Origin: Maylandia zebra
Taxonomy: Eukaryota; Chordata; Actinopteri; Cichliformes; Cichlidae
NCBI RefSeq assembly: GCF_041146795.1
Contig: NC_135187.1
Location: forward strand, 20,802,556 to 20,866,555
DNA: 64,000 nucleotides
Direction of reading: 5' to 3'
Part shown: piece after piece, positions 1 through 10,756 of the stretch
How the letters are laid out: the number at the start of each line of letters is the position of its first letter
Position numbering within the stretch: the first letter of the stretch is position 1
Notes under the pieces: generated by a model
Seen by the model: the letters and a program-made list of their open reading frames with translations, nothing else
Databases searched by the model: none
Told to the model about the DNA's origin: nothing
Translations under genes and position numbers: made by a program

Positions 1-303
1 TGTGAGAGTGGTGCAGAACATCTATAAGGACAGAGAGACAGCACGAGGTACGTGGTATTAGTGTGGACGTGTGATTACATCAGAGATCGTCTCTTTGCTC
101 CTTCGTATTTGGTAGATGAGGTCAGGCAGGACGCTCTACGGACTGTGATGTTTGCAGATCACATTGTAAACTGTAGTGAGAGTAGGGAGCAGGTGGAGTA
201 GGGCCTGGAGAGGTGGGGGTATGCTCTGAGGAGAAGAGGGATTAAAGCAGAAGCAAGACAGAATACATGTGTGTGAATAAGAGGGAAACAAGTGTAACAG
301 TGA
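1..303 (+). mobile_element. RTE-type LINE fragment, copy A (reverse transcriptase C-terminal part)
   Basis: This is a degraded piece of a non-LTR retrotransposon reverse transcriptase. It reads FAD-H-IV around 150-170 where intact elements have FADD, then a stretch matching the conserved ESREQVEE region of fish RTE elements. An in-frame stop at about 198-200 shows it is dead. It is the counterpart of 8763-9440, which keeps more of the 3' part. The family name comes from recognition of the protein, not from a search. Confidence 0.75.
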
Positions 304-1228
304 CGCTACAGTGAAGTTACTAACAGAAAGTAACACTATCCATAAACTGTAATCAGTGTGTCCATTCAGAAAATCCTGTCTGAATGCTAGGTTTACATGT
401 TATGTGATGGCAATGTCGGAAATGGAAACGTCGCAGGAAAAACCAAAAGAACATTATTCTCATAAGGTCACATAGTTTTTAGATGTTTGATGTTTAACTG
501 TGTTGGTTTCTACCTGTTTCTAACTATGGCCCAGTTTCCTTCTAAATGATCCTTTAAGACTTGAAGCTACTGAGGATCATGCCCTCTTTCCGTACTCCCT
601 AGCTGAAAGCCTCTCATCTTTCCATCTCTTTGTGTATGTTCAAGAAACTTTAGTAAAGGGATATGGTGGAAGTTGAGATGAAAAAACCTTTAAGACTGCA
701 CTTCACATTTTAGAATAGAAAGTGAGGCAAACCCCCCACATGAGTGCCAAAGGACAGCCTAGCTGGCACAGCAGTGGTTATGATCTGCTTTTAGTTTAAA
801 CGTTTATTTACTGCAGGGATTTCATTTTGGTGAATTTAAAAATGTAATAGACAAAAGGGAGCTTAAATATTTGTATGCACAGTAAATATTTCAAAGTGGC
901 AAAGTAAAAAAGAAGTTAAATAGACGGTCTTTCCTTTTATTGACTCTAAAGGTCTAGGCCGGCCACAATCACTTCATTTATGTGTTCACAATTATAAAAG
1001 CTGTGCACAGAGTTTGTTTTGTATTTTTTACTGGAGAGGCTTGTAAACCTGTTTCTTCCGGGTACAGTAACCTATTCTGTTTTTCTTTTTGCTGATAATG
1101 TGACTTTGTAATATAATAAAACCATAAATACTCAGACAAACAAACAGTGAAGTTCTCCTGAAAGTGCCAAAGCCCAGTTTAATACATAGTAAAGTAAAAA
1201 TGCTTTGTGATGTCATTGAGATGTGCAC
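304..1228. repeat. Unit A non-coding block shared with 9705-10756
   Basis: This AT-rich block is shared almost base for base with 9705-10756, apart from a roughly 150 bp segment present only in the second copy (about 9796-9952). No ORF or RNA gene is convincing in it. It is part of the lectin tandem duplication, so both copies descend from one segment. Confidence 0.85.
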
Positions 1229-1303
1229 GGTTTTTAACCCTCTGTTCCCTTTCTGTTATGGCCCAGGTCAATTTTTGGACTCTGCAATTATTCAGATTAA
1301 TAT

Positions 1304-1434
1304 TAATAAGATAAGATAAGATAAGATAAGATAGAACTTTATTAATCCCTCGGGTGGGTTCCTCTGGGAAATTCGATTTCCAAAAAAGCACAGCACCGAC
1401 AGAAGTTACAGAGTTACAGAATATTATATATATG

Positions 1435-1478
<44 letters not shown>

Positions 1479-2605
1479 ATACAGAGACAATATAAATAAA
1501 ATATACAAAGGGGATAAATAGAATAAATAGGAATAAAAAATAAAAATACAAGTGAATTGCACATTTCAAGTATTGAGTCTATTGCACTGTTGACTATTTA
1601 CAAAAGTATTGCACAAAAGGTATTGCACAGTGAGGTGAAGAGGCACTACAGCTTAGTTGTTCCCCCCTCCTTTGTCCTCCTGTTTCCCCTCCCTCTCCCC
1701 TCCAGAGAGGAGTTAAACAGTTTGATGGCGTGTGGGACAAAGGAGTTTTTAAGTCTGTTAGTTCTTGTCTTGGGGAGAAGCAACCTGTCACTGAACAGAC
1801 TCTTCTGATTGTTTATGGCCGTGTGCAGAGGATGCCTGGCATTGTTCATAATGTCCATCAGTTTCTTTAATGTCCTTTTCTCTGCCACTGTCACCAGAGT
1901 GTCCAGCTTCATGCCGACCACAGAGCTAGCCTTCCTGATCAGTTTCTCCAGCCTGGATGAGTCCTTCTTTGCTGTGCTGCTCCCCCAGCACACCACAGCA
2001 TAGAAAAGTACTCCAGCAACCACCGACTGGTAAAACATCCTCAGGAGCTTCCTGCAGATGTTAAAAGACCTCAGCCTCCTGAGGAAGTACAGTCGGCTTT
2101 GTGCTTTTTTATACAGGTCCTCTGTGTTGCATGACCAGTCCAGTTTATTGTCCACCCACAGCCCGAGGTACTTGTACTTGTTGACCACCTCCACCTCCTC
2201 CCCCTCTATCTGAACCGGCAGTGGACCTGCTCTAGACCTCCCGAAGTCCACAACCAGTTCCTTAGTCTTTGAGGTGTTGAGTTGCAGGTGGTTTGTGTGA
2301 CTCCATGCAACAAAGTTCCTCACCAGACTTCTGTACTCCTCTTCCTGATCATCCCAGATACACCCCATGATGGCTGTGTCGTCTGCAAACTTCTGAATGT
2401 GGCATAATTCAGAGTTGTAGCAGAAGTCAGAGGTGTACAGAGTGAAGAGAAGAGGGGACAGCACAGTTCCCTGTGGTGCTCCTGTGCTGCTGACCACTGT
2501 GTCAGACGTGATGTCCTTCAGCCTGACGTACTGTGGTCTGTCGGTGAGGTAGTCGGAGATCCAAGCGACCAGGCATGGGTCCAAGATGTAATGAAAAGAA
2601 CTTTT
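1304..2605 (-). mobile_element. Rex1/CR1-like LINE, 5'-truncated, with reverse transcriptase 3' half
   Basis: Reading the minus strand from about 2605, an open frame encodes the second half of a reverse transcriptase: AWISDYLTDRPQYVRL, then GAPQGTVLSPLLF, then the FADDTAIMG catalytic box near 2370-2400, then the thumb region ending about 1646. The 3' UTR follows and ends in a (TCTTA)n tail at about 1304-1335 on the minus strand, preceded by a GGATTAATAAAG motif typical of this LINE group. A (CA)n microsatellite lies in the UTR at 1439-1470. The 5' half is missing, as usual for dead-on-arrival LINE copies. It is absent from the paralogous position near 10756, so it inserted after the lectin duplication or was lost there. 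Confidence 0.8.
1439..1470. repeat. (CA)n microsatellite
   Basis: About 16 CA units flanked by TATA-rich sequence, inside the LINE 3' UTR. Confidence 0.95.
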
Positions 2606-2809
2606 GTGTTTCCCTGTCAGTATTCCACTGTCTCTATATTGTATATATTGAGTCTTTTTGTCATGATGTTCACTCTGTGCCATTTATAAAGTTTGCAAAA
2701 AAACAAGAGTAAAGAAATAAATTAAGAATAGCAATCTGTCTGGGGTGCTCTTTTCATACACTGTAAACATTAAAAGAGAGACAATAGTTAAAATTAAAAA
2801 ATATGTTTC

Positions 2810-3180
2810 AAAGTTGCAAATTACAATACTATAAAAAACAAAAATCTACTAAACCAAAGGTTCTAATTGTTTATCTACCTGCCTCTGAACAGGCCGCCCA
2901 CGATCACTTCATGTATATGTGTTCACTGCAATAAAAAGTGTGCACATGGTTTGTTTTGACAGTTGTTGTTTTTTTTACTGAGAATGACTGTACACTTCTA
3001 TTTCCTCTTCCTGGTATAGTAACCTATTCTGTTAAGCATTTTGTTGATGATGTGATTTTATAATATAATAAAACAATAAATACTCAGACAAACAAACAGT
3101 GAAGTTCTCTGGAAAAGGCCAGAGCTCAACACGTGTCAATAAGTAGTTAAGTGATGTCTTTGAGTTGTGGATAATTTTAC
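2810..3180. repeat. Older, diverged copy of the 850-1228 segment
   Basis: The string of landmarks here (GATCACTTCATGTATATG, ACCTATTCTGTT, TAATATAATAAAAC, ACTCAGACAAACAAACAGTGAAGTTC) follows the same order as in 850-1228 and 10410-10756, but with many substitutions. Unit A therefore holds two copies of this segment, one older than the duplication that made unit B. Confidence 0.75.
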
Positions 3181-3360
3181 CAAAACACACTTGAATCCTG
3201 TAAAAACAAGACTTAGAGCTCAATGATGATCTCATAAATAAATAATATGTCTGTCCTGGACCTTGTGTTAGAAATGAAGTAAGCTCACTAATAAAAGGAA
3301 AGTCAAGGAGAACATTTATAAATACATTTATAAGCTGCTTAATGTCACAATTTTCCAGAG

Positions 3361-3615
3361 TTTTCTAATGACATGTAGCTTTTGTGACAAGGATTTAACA
3401 GCTGGTTTGATATCATGATAAATATCACACATATCCAACAGGTGTGTATCAATCTGAATGCATGAAAACATTATTAGTGTACTTACTACTATTACTATAA
3501 TTACTGCATAGAGTAAAAAGTAAGTATTTCTGTCTCTCTCCTTTTGCATACTTGCACAGAGGCAGTCAGGCGATATTCAATATGCAATCAAATAATAAAT
3601 GAGTTTATTGATATC
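3361..3615. repeat. Unit A block shared with 10780-11031
   Basis: Nearly identical to 10780-11031, and contiguous there with the block matching 5434 onward. It ends at the hAT target-site duplication TTGATATC (3608-3615). Confidence 0.85.
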
Positions 3616-5433
3616 CAGTGTTGGGACTAACGCGTTATTAAGTAACGCGTTACAGTAACTACGTTATTATTGTGGTAACGAGCACGGTAACTAGTTATTA
3701 TGCCAAAACCAGGAACGCGTTACTCGTTACTGGGATTTAGATAGGGTCGTTACTCGTTACTTCGTGTGGTGGCTATCGCGGAGTTTCCACAGATTCAGTA
3801 ACATTAGCAAGTGGTGGAGGCCAGCAGGTGGATGAAGGAAAAGGGACGCAGAAGGAAAAGAGACCCGAGGCGGCCGCCGGTCCAAGTGTGAACTGAACTT
3901 CAGGTAAGAAGTTATGACCTGCAGTCTCTCTGGGTCAGATATGAACCAAGTTTAGGTGGAGTTTATTTTCGTTATTCTGACTTTTTCCGTACTGCGTGCT
4001 AGCTAGCATGACGGAGTTTCTATACAGCTGGGTGGGTGCTATGAAGTTAATGATGTTGAACTTTATTTTGTTCATAAGTTATTAGAGTTGCCAACCGTCC
4101 GTCTGGTATTCAGAGAAAATATTTCTTATTGAGGTGAAAAGGAACAGTGTGTCCCCTAATTCAGCTACAATGAAAAAGGCACAAAGCTGGAGTTATTCTG
4201 TGTTTACGCTGCACAGCTGCCTCTTCTTCATTCATTCTCACCCCTCCCTCTCCCGTTTCTACTTCAATCATGAAACTGATCAATGATCAGCTGATCGTCT
4301 TTTCTCTCTTGTTTGTTTATCGCTCACTTTGCGCCGAAAGAGGAAACCAGCGGATGTCGCGCTAAACAACAGCAGCACGTTTAAGCTTGATCAGCTGTTG
4401 TTAGAATTTATTTAATATTAATTTCTAGTATCAGCTGATGTTTGCTGGAGCCACAGCTGCAAAAAAGCTGCTGGTCATGATATGGTTTGGTTATCTGGTG
4501 AGAGGGAAACATGAAGATGAAACCAGGAGATGTCCTTACTGGATCATCAGAGCTGAACAGGTGATGGAGAAACAGGTTTACCTTTTAGGTGACATGAACG
4601 AGTTGAAGGGAAGTTATGAACTGTTTCTGAGAGACAAATAACACCAGGATCCTTTTCTAAGTAGCTGACAGCTGGTAACTGTGCAGGTGCGGATCTAGCA
4701 AAGTGTTGCCAGGGGGGCATGTAGGGCATTAACAGGGAAAGGGGGGCACAAAGAAATACTTTTCTTTCTTATTCTCATTTAAAATGTCTCGCTTTTAAAA
4801 AATAATTATCTGAATCTTACAACAAACGATTGATAGATTGATGCATATATACCATCAAAACCGTGTACATCACTGACACAACAGTGTTTATTTTCATTCA
4901 AAGGCTTTATGATTTTTCCTATAATGGTGGGCTGGTCTCTAGTCAAAATGCCCAGGACGATTTTTTTGTCCCAGTCCAGCCCTGTATGCAGCTCATCTGC
5001 AGTCTGGTGTTACCTACATCTTCCTATTCAGAAGGCAGAATTTCCGAGTTCTGAGTACAATCGAAAGCACCACGACTGCGGTTTTTGTGTTGGATGTAAA
5101 AGGTGCACATGACGCTGTGACGTAGGCTAGAATCATGGCAGCAGTCAATGACGGTCCAGGCGTGGGATTTCTCTCGTGGAAATATGCACATTATCTTTTC
5201 CTTTCTATTGGTAGGTGGCACAGTGCACTTGTGGCAAGTAAGCAAGCTAGAAGACTGGCAAAGTTATGGAAGAAACACATTAACAAGAGAATTCTGAGTA
5301 AAATCATAGTTACTTTCCCTAGTAACTAGTTACTTTGAAAGTAACGAGTAACTTGAAGTAACTGAGTTACTTTTGAGAGAAGTAACTAGTAATGTAACTA
5401 AGTTACTATTTTAAAGTAACTTACCCAACACTG
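3616..5433. mobile_element. Non-autonomous hAT-type DNA transposon (1818 bp) with 8-bp TSD
   Basis: The element starts CAGTGTTGGG and ends CCCAACACTG, a perfect 10-bp terminal inverted repeat fitting the hAT CAGNG rule. It is flanked by the perfect 8-bp duplication TTGATATC (3608-3615 and 5434-5441). Both ends carry dense GTAAC/GTTAC motifs, the usual subterminal transposase-binding repeats. I see no transposase frame; only short unconnected ORFs lie inside, and a GC-rich patch at 3840-3900 resembles a leftover 5' exon or promoter. The paralogous site at 11024-11031 is empty with one copy of TTGATATC, which confirms both boundaries. Confidence 0.93.
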
Positions 5434-5559
5434 TTGATATCCATTGATGTCTATATAAAGCATTGTGAGATCACAAAAAGCTTGATAAAGACTAAATGTA
5501 TTCAAAAATCATGCAGTTTGTGGGGATAGGTTAAGTGACTAATCTAAATTGCCCATAAG

Positions 5560-5752
5560 TGTGAATGCAGGAGGGAATGTGAGTGTAAATGGTTGTCTCT
5601 CTCTCTGTGTGTTAGCCCTGCGACAGACTGGCGACCTGTCCAGGGTGTACCCCGCCTCTCGCCCTATGACAGCTGGGATAGGCTCCAGCGCCCCCCACAA
5701 CCCTGAAAAGGATAAGCGGAAGCGAATGGATGGATGGATGGTATTCAAAAAT
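5560..5752 (+). repeat. Teleost SINE/LINE-type tail repeat ending in (GGAT)n
   Basis: Contains the common fish repeat core GCGACAGACTGGCGACCTGT, then AGCGCCCCCCACAACCCTGAAAAGGAT and a GGATGGATGGATGG tail. The paralogous locus at 11146-11210 keeps only the last third, joined directly to upstream sequence, so an internal deletion happened in unit B. Confidence 0.7.
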
Positions 5753-6097
5753 CCATCTATAAACCAAAGGTTCAAATTTTGTTATTTAATTCATTTTAAA
5801 ATTTGTATTTACTTCAACTTTACTGGCTGCCATAGCAGAGTCACATATCTCTGTCTGGGTTGACTACATAGAGAGGATCCTTCTGAGAGGGAGAGTTCAA
5901 TCTGTCTTTGTTTACTGGAGCAGTTCAGGAGTTTCTATTTGGTCCTTCCTGTTAGAGATCTGATTCACCCTGTTTGATTAATCATTATGTTGATATAGCT
6001 TTGTGGTACCATAAACATAAATTACACATCAGCTCAGTTCATTGGAATTTGATGTATTTTTCTGGCTCATTTTTAGTGTTATTGTTTAGAGTGGGGT
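5753..6097. other. Lectin upstream region, unit A (no gene seen)
   Basis: Single-copy-like DNA shared with 11211-11560. Parts of 5940-6097 recur in diverged form at about 6240-6440, as half of a local tandem duplication of promoter plus exon 1. Confidence 0.6.
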
Positions 6098-6250
6098 GAA
6101 AACACCCTCTCAGGCAGCTATAAAAGAAAGCAGGACCAACTCTCTGCAGAAATCTGAACATCCTGTACAAAGAAGCTTCAGCAGCTCCTCATCACACTTT
6201 GAGACTTAAAGCTCCAACATGATCTTGCTCCTCTTCCTGTTACAACTCTG
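6098..6250 (+). pseudogene. Orphan lectin promoter and first-exon stub
   Basis: This copy has a TATA box (TATAAAAG at 6119-6126), the same 5' UTR as the functional lectin genes and an ATG at 6219, but after seven codons (MILLLFL) it diverges and reaches TGA within eleven codons. No donor site or lectin-domain exon follows before the next complete promoter 378 bp downstream. It is best read as the left half of a local tandem duplication that lost its gene body. It could still fire as an alternative promoter whose transcript skips this ATG. Confidence 0.75.
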
Positions 6251-6496
6251 ACCTTCCATATTTGTTTAATCATTATACTGAAAAGGACTTTGATAACATC
6301 ATAAATGCAGAATTACAGCAAATACAGTCACGTTCTTCTGAGTCTGCCAGGAGGACGTGGCTGTTCAGCAATTATTAATTTCTTTACAATCTGATGGTGT
6401 TTACTGGCCGGTGTTAGTGATGTTTACAGTGGAGAGTTTTGTTCCATTTGGCCAATGATATCACAAGTGATCAGTGAAAACACCCTCTCAGGCAGC

Positions 6497-6504
6497 TATA
6501 AAAG
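6497..6504 (+). promoter_or_regulatory. TATA box of lectin gene 1
   Basis: TATAAAAG lies 100 bp before the start codon, inside a block (GAAAACACCCTCTCAGGCAG just upstream) kept in all three promoter copies. A CCAAT motif occurs about 60 bp upstream, near 6440, only in this copy. Confidence 0.75.
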
Positions 6505-6596
6505 AAAGCAGCTCCACCTCTCTGCAGAAATCTGAACATCCTGTACAAAGAAGCTTCAGCAGCTCCTCATCACACTTTGAGACTTAAAGCTCCAAC

Positions 6597-7816
6597 ATGA
6601 TCTTGCTCCTCTTCCTGCTCGGTCTGGCTCTGGGTGCTCCTTCTGAGTCTCCTTCTGATGAAAATGAAGTAAAGCTCCAACTTGGTAACTGTCCCACATT
6701 CTGGCTCCTCTTTTCCTTCATTTACTCATTGTAGTTTATTTTTTGTTTTTATCTTTTTAATATTATTTAGCAAATAATAGATTTTAAATGCACCTTTATC
6801 ATGTTTCTTGTTTTGTTTTGCTCAGGATAAATATGTGTTAGTGTAATTGGGGATACATGCATTAATTTGGTTCCACGTTTCAAACCTCCAGCAGAACCAG
6901 GCTCAGACAGGAGCAGCCATTTGCTGTGACTGGTGGAACTTTAGGCCTCATCAAAAAGAAAAGCTTAATATTAAAAGTAGATTATTGATTATCTGTGTCC
7001 TTAATCCAAACTGGCTGATTACACATTAGAGGAGGCTTAAAGCGGAAGGCTCTGCCTCCCATTCTACTTTTAATTAACCTCAAAACCACAAGTAAACCAG
7101 CAGTCTGAGAGCAAAGTACTCCATTGCTCTTAAAATAAGACGTAGCCTGAGTATTTAATACCTTTTATGTGAGGCGAAAGATTTTAAATTTTAATCTGGA
7201 TTTAGCAGGGAGCTGATGCAGAGAAGCTAATATGTAATGTTTCTTTGTATTCCCTGAAGTACATAGAAAAAAGCAGCCTGACACCAGGTCTCACCTTTAG
7301 GATATTAGCAGTACAGATCAGGTTTCTTCTGTTACTAAAAAACAAATCATGATCTTTTTCCTCTTCTTGTTTCTGTCTTTTTCAGATTACCGGGCAGTGA
7401 AGCTGCAGCATGGAAACTGTCCCCCGTTCTGGTGGAGCTTCAATGGCCGCTGCTATAAGTATGTAGCTACACCGATGAGCTGGTCTGATGCAGAGTTCCA
7501 CTGTTTGTCACAGGGAGCCAACCTGGTGTCCATCCACAACATGGAGGAAGAGAACTTTGTCAGATCCCTGATCAGGAACTTCGATCATGCTCAGAGAGAC
7601 ACCTGGATTGGACTCAGTGATGTTCACAGAGAGGGCAGATGGATGTGGTCTGATGGCTCTGTGGTACGCTTTTTTAACTGGAAAACAGGCGAGCCAAACA
7701 ATGATGGAGACGAGGACTGTGTTACAAACAACTATCACACAGTTAAGAAGTGGAATGACAACAAATGCTCTTATAACCTTGCCTCTGTTTGTGTAAAACG
7801 CAAAGTCTGTGCTTAG
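6597..7816 (+). CDS. Secreted C-type lectin 1 (two coding exons)
   Basis: Predicted 172-aa secreted lectin, from exons 6597-6684 and 7386-7816. The donor is CTTG/GTAACT and the acceptor TTTTTCAG/AT, joining in phase 1. Residues 1-13 are a hydrophobic signal peptide (MILLLFLLGLALG). One C-type lectin domain follows from about residue 41 to 168, with cysteines 41, 52, 69, 141, 157 and 165, WIGL at 103-106, the calcium/sugar motif EPN at 132-134 and WND at 152-154. EPN usually predicts mannose-type binding. The fold resembles fish ladderlectin/nattectin-type humoral lectins, so an innate immune role is likely but inferred. The whole domain lies in one exon, which is unusual for this group. It is paralogous to 11686-12835, and a TATA box sits 100 bp upstream. 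An alternative start at 7349 inside the intron is discussed under findings. Confidence 0.88.
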
Positions 7817-8235
7817 AAATTAGGATACTAATTCAGCAATGACATGCTATGGTGACATGCATGTGGCATCACGATACAGAATCAATGTAAACCTTTATGT
7901 CTGTATATAAACAGCAATTCACTGAACTTTAACACGAATGCTTAATCAATCATACTGAATATTTACACACCTCTTAATGAGCTCAAAAACCAAGTGATAA
8001 TTTCTAATAAGAATGTAAAATAATTTTGGTAACAAACATGTTCTGGTTAAAAGTATTTGGATTATATAATCTTTTATATAATTGTATAATTATATAATAA
8101 TCTACATGCTCACTGTACTGTTAGTTACAGAAGCTTTATGAGGTCTTTTCAAGATAAAAACAAACAAACAAAGAAATTACTAACAAAATATGAAATTTAA
8201 TGATCAGTACCTCTATTTGTTTCTTTTCCAAATAT
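7817..8235. other. Lectin 1 3' UTR and downstream DNA
   Basis: The first 130 bases resemble the region after lectin 2 (AATGTAAACCTTTATGTC near 7885 versus 12901), so they are probably 3' UTR. The rest is AT-rich with nothing recognisable. Confidence 0.5.
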
Positions 8236-8239
8236 TTAT

Positions 8240-8405
8240 TTATAAGTGACTTATGTATGTATGTATGTATATATATGTATATATTGTACTATTCTTAGTT
8301 AGCGTATTGTCTGTCTTGTCTTAATGTTGGTTTAAAATGGAGCACTGTAACAAAAAATAATTTCCCCCAGGGATCAATAAAGTATTCTGATTCTGATTCT
8401 GATTA
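8240..8405 (+). mobile_element. LINE 3' tail fragment
   Basis: Contains AATTTCCCCCAGGGATCAATAAAG followed by (TATTCTGA/TTCTGA)n, the 3' end of a fish LINE of the same general type as 1304-2605 but on the plus strand. No coding part remains. Confidence 0.65.
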
Positions 8406-8757
8406 TTGTGTAGTTATATGTATAAACAGTCCATTGTATAACATGCAGCAAAGTCAAGTCATGTTTCTGTGGAAAAAAGTACTTTTGTTTTCTGCCTACA
8501 CCTGTCAGCAACCACAGATCACTGAAGCTCACTAAAGAGACAAAGAATGAAACCACACTTGTTGCTTAATCACTCCAGAAAAATAAAAAATCTTCAAATA
8601 GATGACAAAAGGTGCATATGTTCTCCTTAAAGATAAAGGCAGCAGTGGAGAGGTGATCATTTTAATTTCAGATTACTTGTGAAATTAAAAGCCCCAAATT
8701 ATGTTGTTGCTGAACACTGAAGTACTAAGTCAAAGTACTGGAATTTGGGGTCTCTTT
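8406..8757. other. Spacer between lectin units (nothing seen)
   Basis: AT-rich DNA with no ORF, repeat or RNA signal I recognise. It separates unit A from the start of unit B. Confidence 0.5.
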
Positions 8758-8762
8758 AATAC

Positions 8763-9440
8763 ATCTATAAGGACAGAGAGACAGCACGAGGTATGCGGTA
8801 TTAGTGTGGACGTGTGATTACATCAGAGATCGTCTCTGTGCTCCTTCGTATTTGATAGATGAGGTCAGGCAGGACGCTCTACGGACTGTGATGTTCGCAG
8901 ATCACATTGTAAACTGTAGTGAGAGTAGGGAGCAGGTGGAGGAGAGTCTGGAGAGGTGGGGGTATGCTCTGAGGAGAAGAGGGAATAAGGCAGAAGCAAG
9001 ACAGAATACATGTGTGAATAAGAGGGAAACAAGTGTAACAGTGACGCTACAAGGAGCCGAGGAAGTGAAGGATACATTTAAATACCAACCATCCAAAGCT
9101 ACAGAAAGTGCACAAGAGAGTTGAAGAGTAGAGTGGAGTCAAGGTGCAGCGGGTGGAAAAAGGTGTCAGAGGTGAGGCGTGACATTAAGACAGCAGCAAG
9201 AGTGAAAGGGAAGATTTAAAAGATGGTAGTGAAGCAGTTCTCACTACCATGAAGCATGATTTTAGAGATGGTTGCACTGACAAAAGGACAGGAGTCTGAG
9301 TTGAAAATGTTAAGATTCTCATCTCATTCTCATCAGAATGGTCAATAAGAAATGAGTACATTTCAGGTTGACCCATTTAGACAAAATTAGAGAGGCGATG
9401 CTTGCATGATTTGGAGATGTACAGAGGGGGACAGGGTATA
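8763..9440 (+). mobile_element. RTE-type LINE fragment, copy B
   Basis: This matches 1-303 at its start and extends further 3'. The frame reads MFADHIVNCSESREQVEESL and then breaks; frameshifted remains of the C-terminal region (TKRQESELKMLRF-like, then a QARLRWYGHV-like zone near 9390-9420) continue to about 9440. It is dead, as the catalytic FADD is FADH and the frame shifts. It marks the left edge of duplication unit B. Confidence 0.75.
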
Positions 9441-9704
9441 TATGAATATATAGTCATACAGTATGTTAGCAAAATGAGAGTTTATTATACAGATATAGCT
9501 AAATTAGATAAGAGTGAATGTCTAACAAAGTCAGGTGGCATACATATTAACTATCATATTAACTGGCATTGTGGCAGTCATTTGTAGTTTTGACTTGTAC
9601 ATGACAGACATGTAACCACACCTCTGTATATACATATATATTACTCAGGCTTTGTCACAGTATGTGTTTTGGGGCTTTTGTCATTTATTTTGGGTCCTCC
9701 TTTG

Positions 9705-10756
9705 AACAGAAACTAACACTATCCTTAAACTGTAGTCAGTGTATCCATTCAGAAAATCCTGTCTGAATGCTAGGTTTACATGTTATGTGATGGCATGGCT
9801 GCACCAGCAAAGATTCACTAAGAAGAAGAAAAATCACACAAATGTTCAAGGCCAAAAAAAGTTCAATTATCATGGTTTGGGGCTTTTTTGATTGCTCATG
9901 GTCCCTGTTACTTATTTTAAATAGCCTACATTCTCACTTGCCTGAGAAACGTCGCAGGAAAAACCAAAAGAACATTATTCTCATAAGGTCACATAGTTTT
10001 TAGATGTTTGATGTTTAACTGTGTTGGTTTCTACCTGTTTCTAACTATGGCCCAGTTTCCTTCTAAAAGATTCTTTAAGACTTGAAGCTACTGAGGGTCA
10101 TGCCCTCTTTCCGTACTCCCTAGCTGAAAGCCTCTCATCTTTCCATCTCTTTGTGTATGTTCAAGAAACTTTAGTAAAGGGATATGGTGGAAGTTAAGAT
10201 GAAAAAAGCTTTAAGACTGCACTTCACATTTTAGAATAGAAAGTGAGGCAAACCCCCCACATGAGTGCCAAATAGCTGCAGGACAGCCTAGCTGGCACAG
10301 CAGTGGTTATGATCTGCTTTTAGTTTAAACGTTTATTTACTGCAGGGATTTCATTTTGGCGAATTTAAAAATGTAATAGACAAAAGGGAGCTTAAATATT
10401 TGTATGCACAGTAAATATTTCAAAGTGGCAAAGTAAAAAAGAAGTTAAATAGACGGTCTTTCCTTTTATTGACTCTAAAGGTCTAGGCCTGCCACAATCA
10501 CTTCATTTATGTGTACAATGTTATAAAAGCTGTGCACAGAGTTTGTTTTGTATTTTCTACTGGAGAGGCTTGTAAACCTCTGTTTCTTCCGGGTACAGTA
10601 ACCTATTCTGTTTTTCTTTTTGCTGATAATGTGACTTTGTAATATAATAAAACCATAAATACTCAGACAAACAAACAGTGAAGTTCTCCTGAAAGTGCCA
10701 AAGCCCAGTTTAATACATAGTAAAGTAAAATTGCTTTGTGATGTCATTGAGATGTG
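9705..10756. repeat. Unit B non-coding block shared with 304-1228
   Basis: Collinear with 310-1228 with few differences, apart from an extra roughly 150 bp at 9796-9952. The spacer before it (9441-9704) shows nothing recognisable. Confidence 0.85.

Noticed and set aside
1436-1480. Regular short repeats as a CRISPR-like array, also at 56164-56211
   Set aside because: They are simple microsatellites without spacers, and the genome is vertebrate.
1179-1562. Minus-strand 127-codon frame with a VCVCVC run
   Set aside because: It is the LINE 3' UTR and CA microsatellite, not a gene.
4438-5329. Short frames inside the hAT element as transposase
   Set aside because: They are short, overlap randomly and show no BED finger or hAT dimerisation motif.
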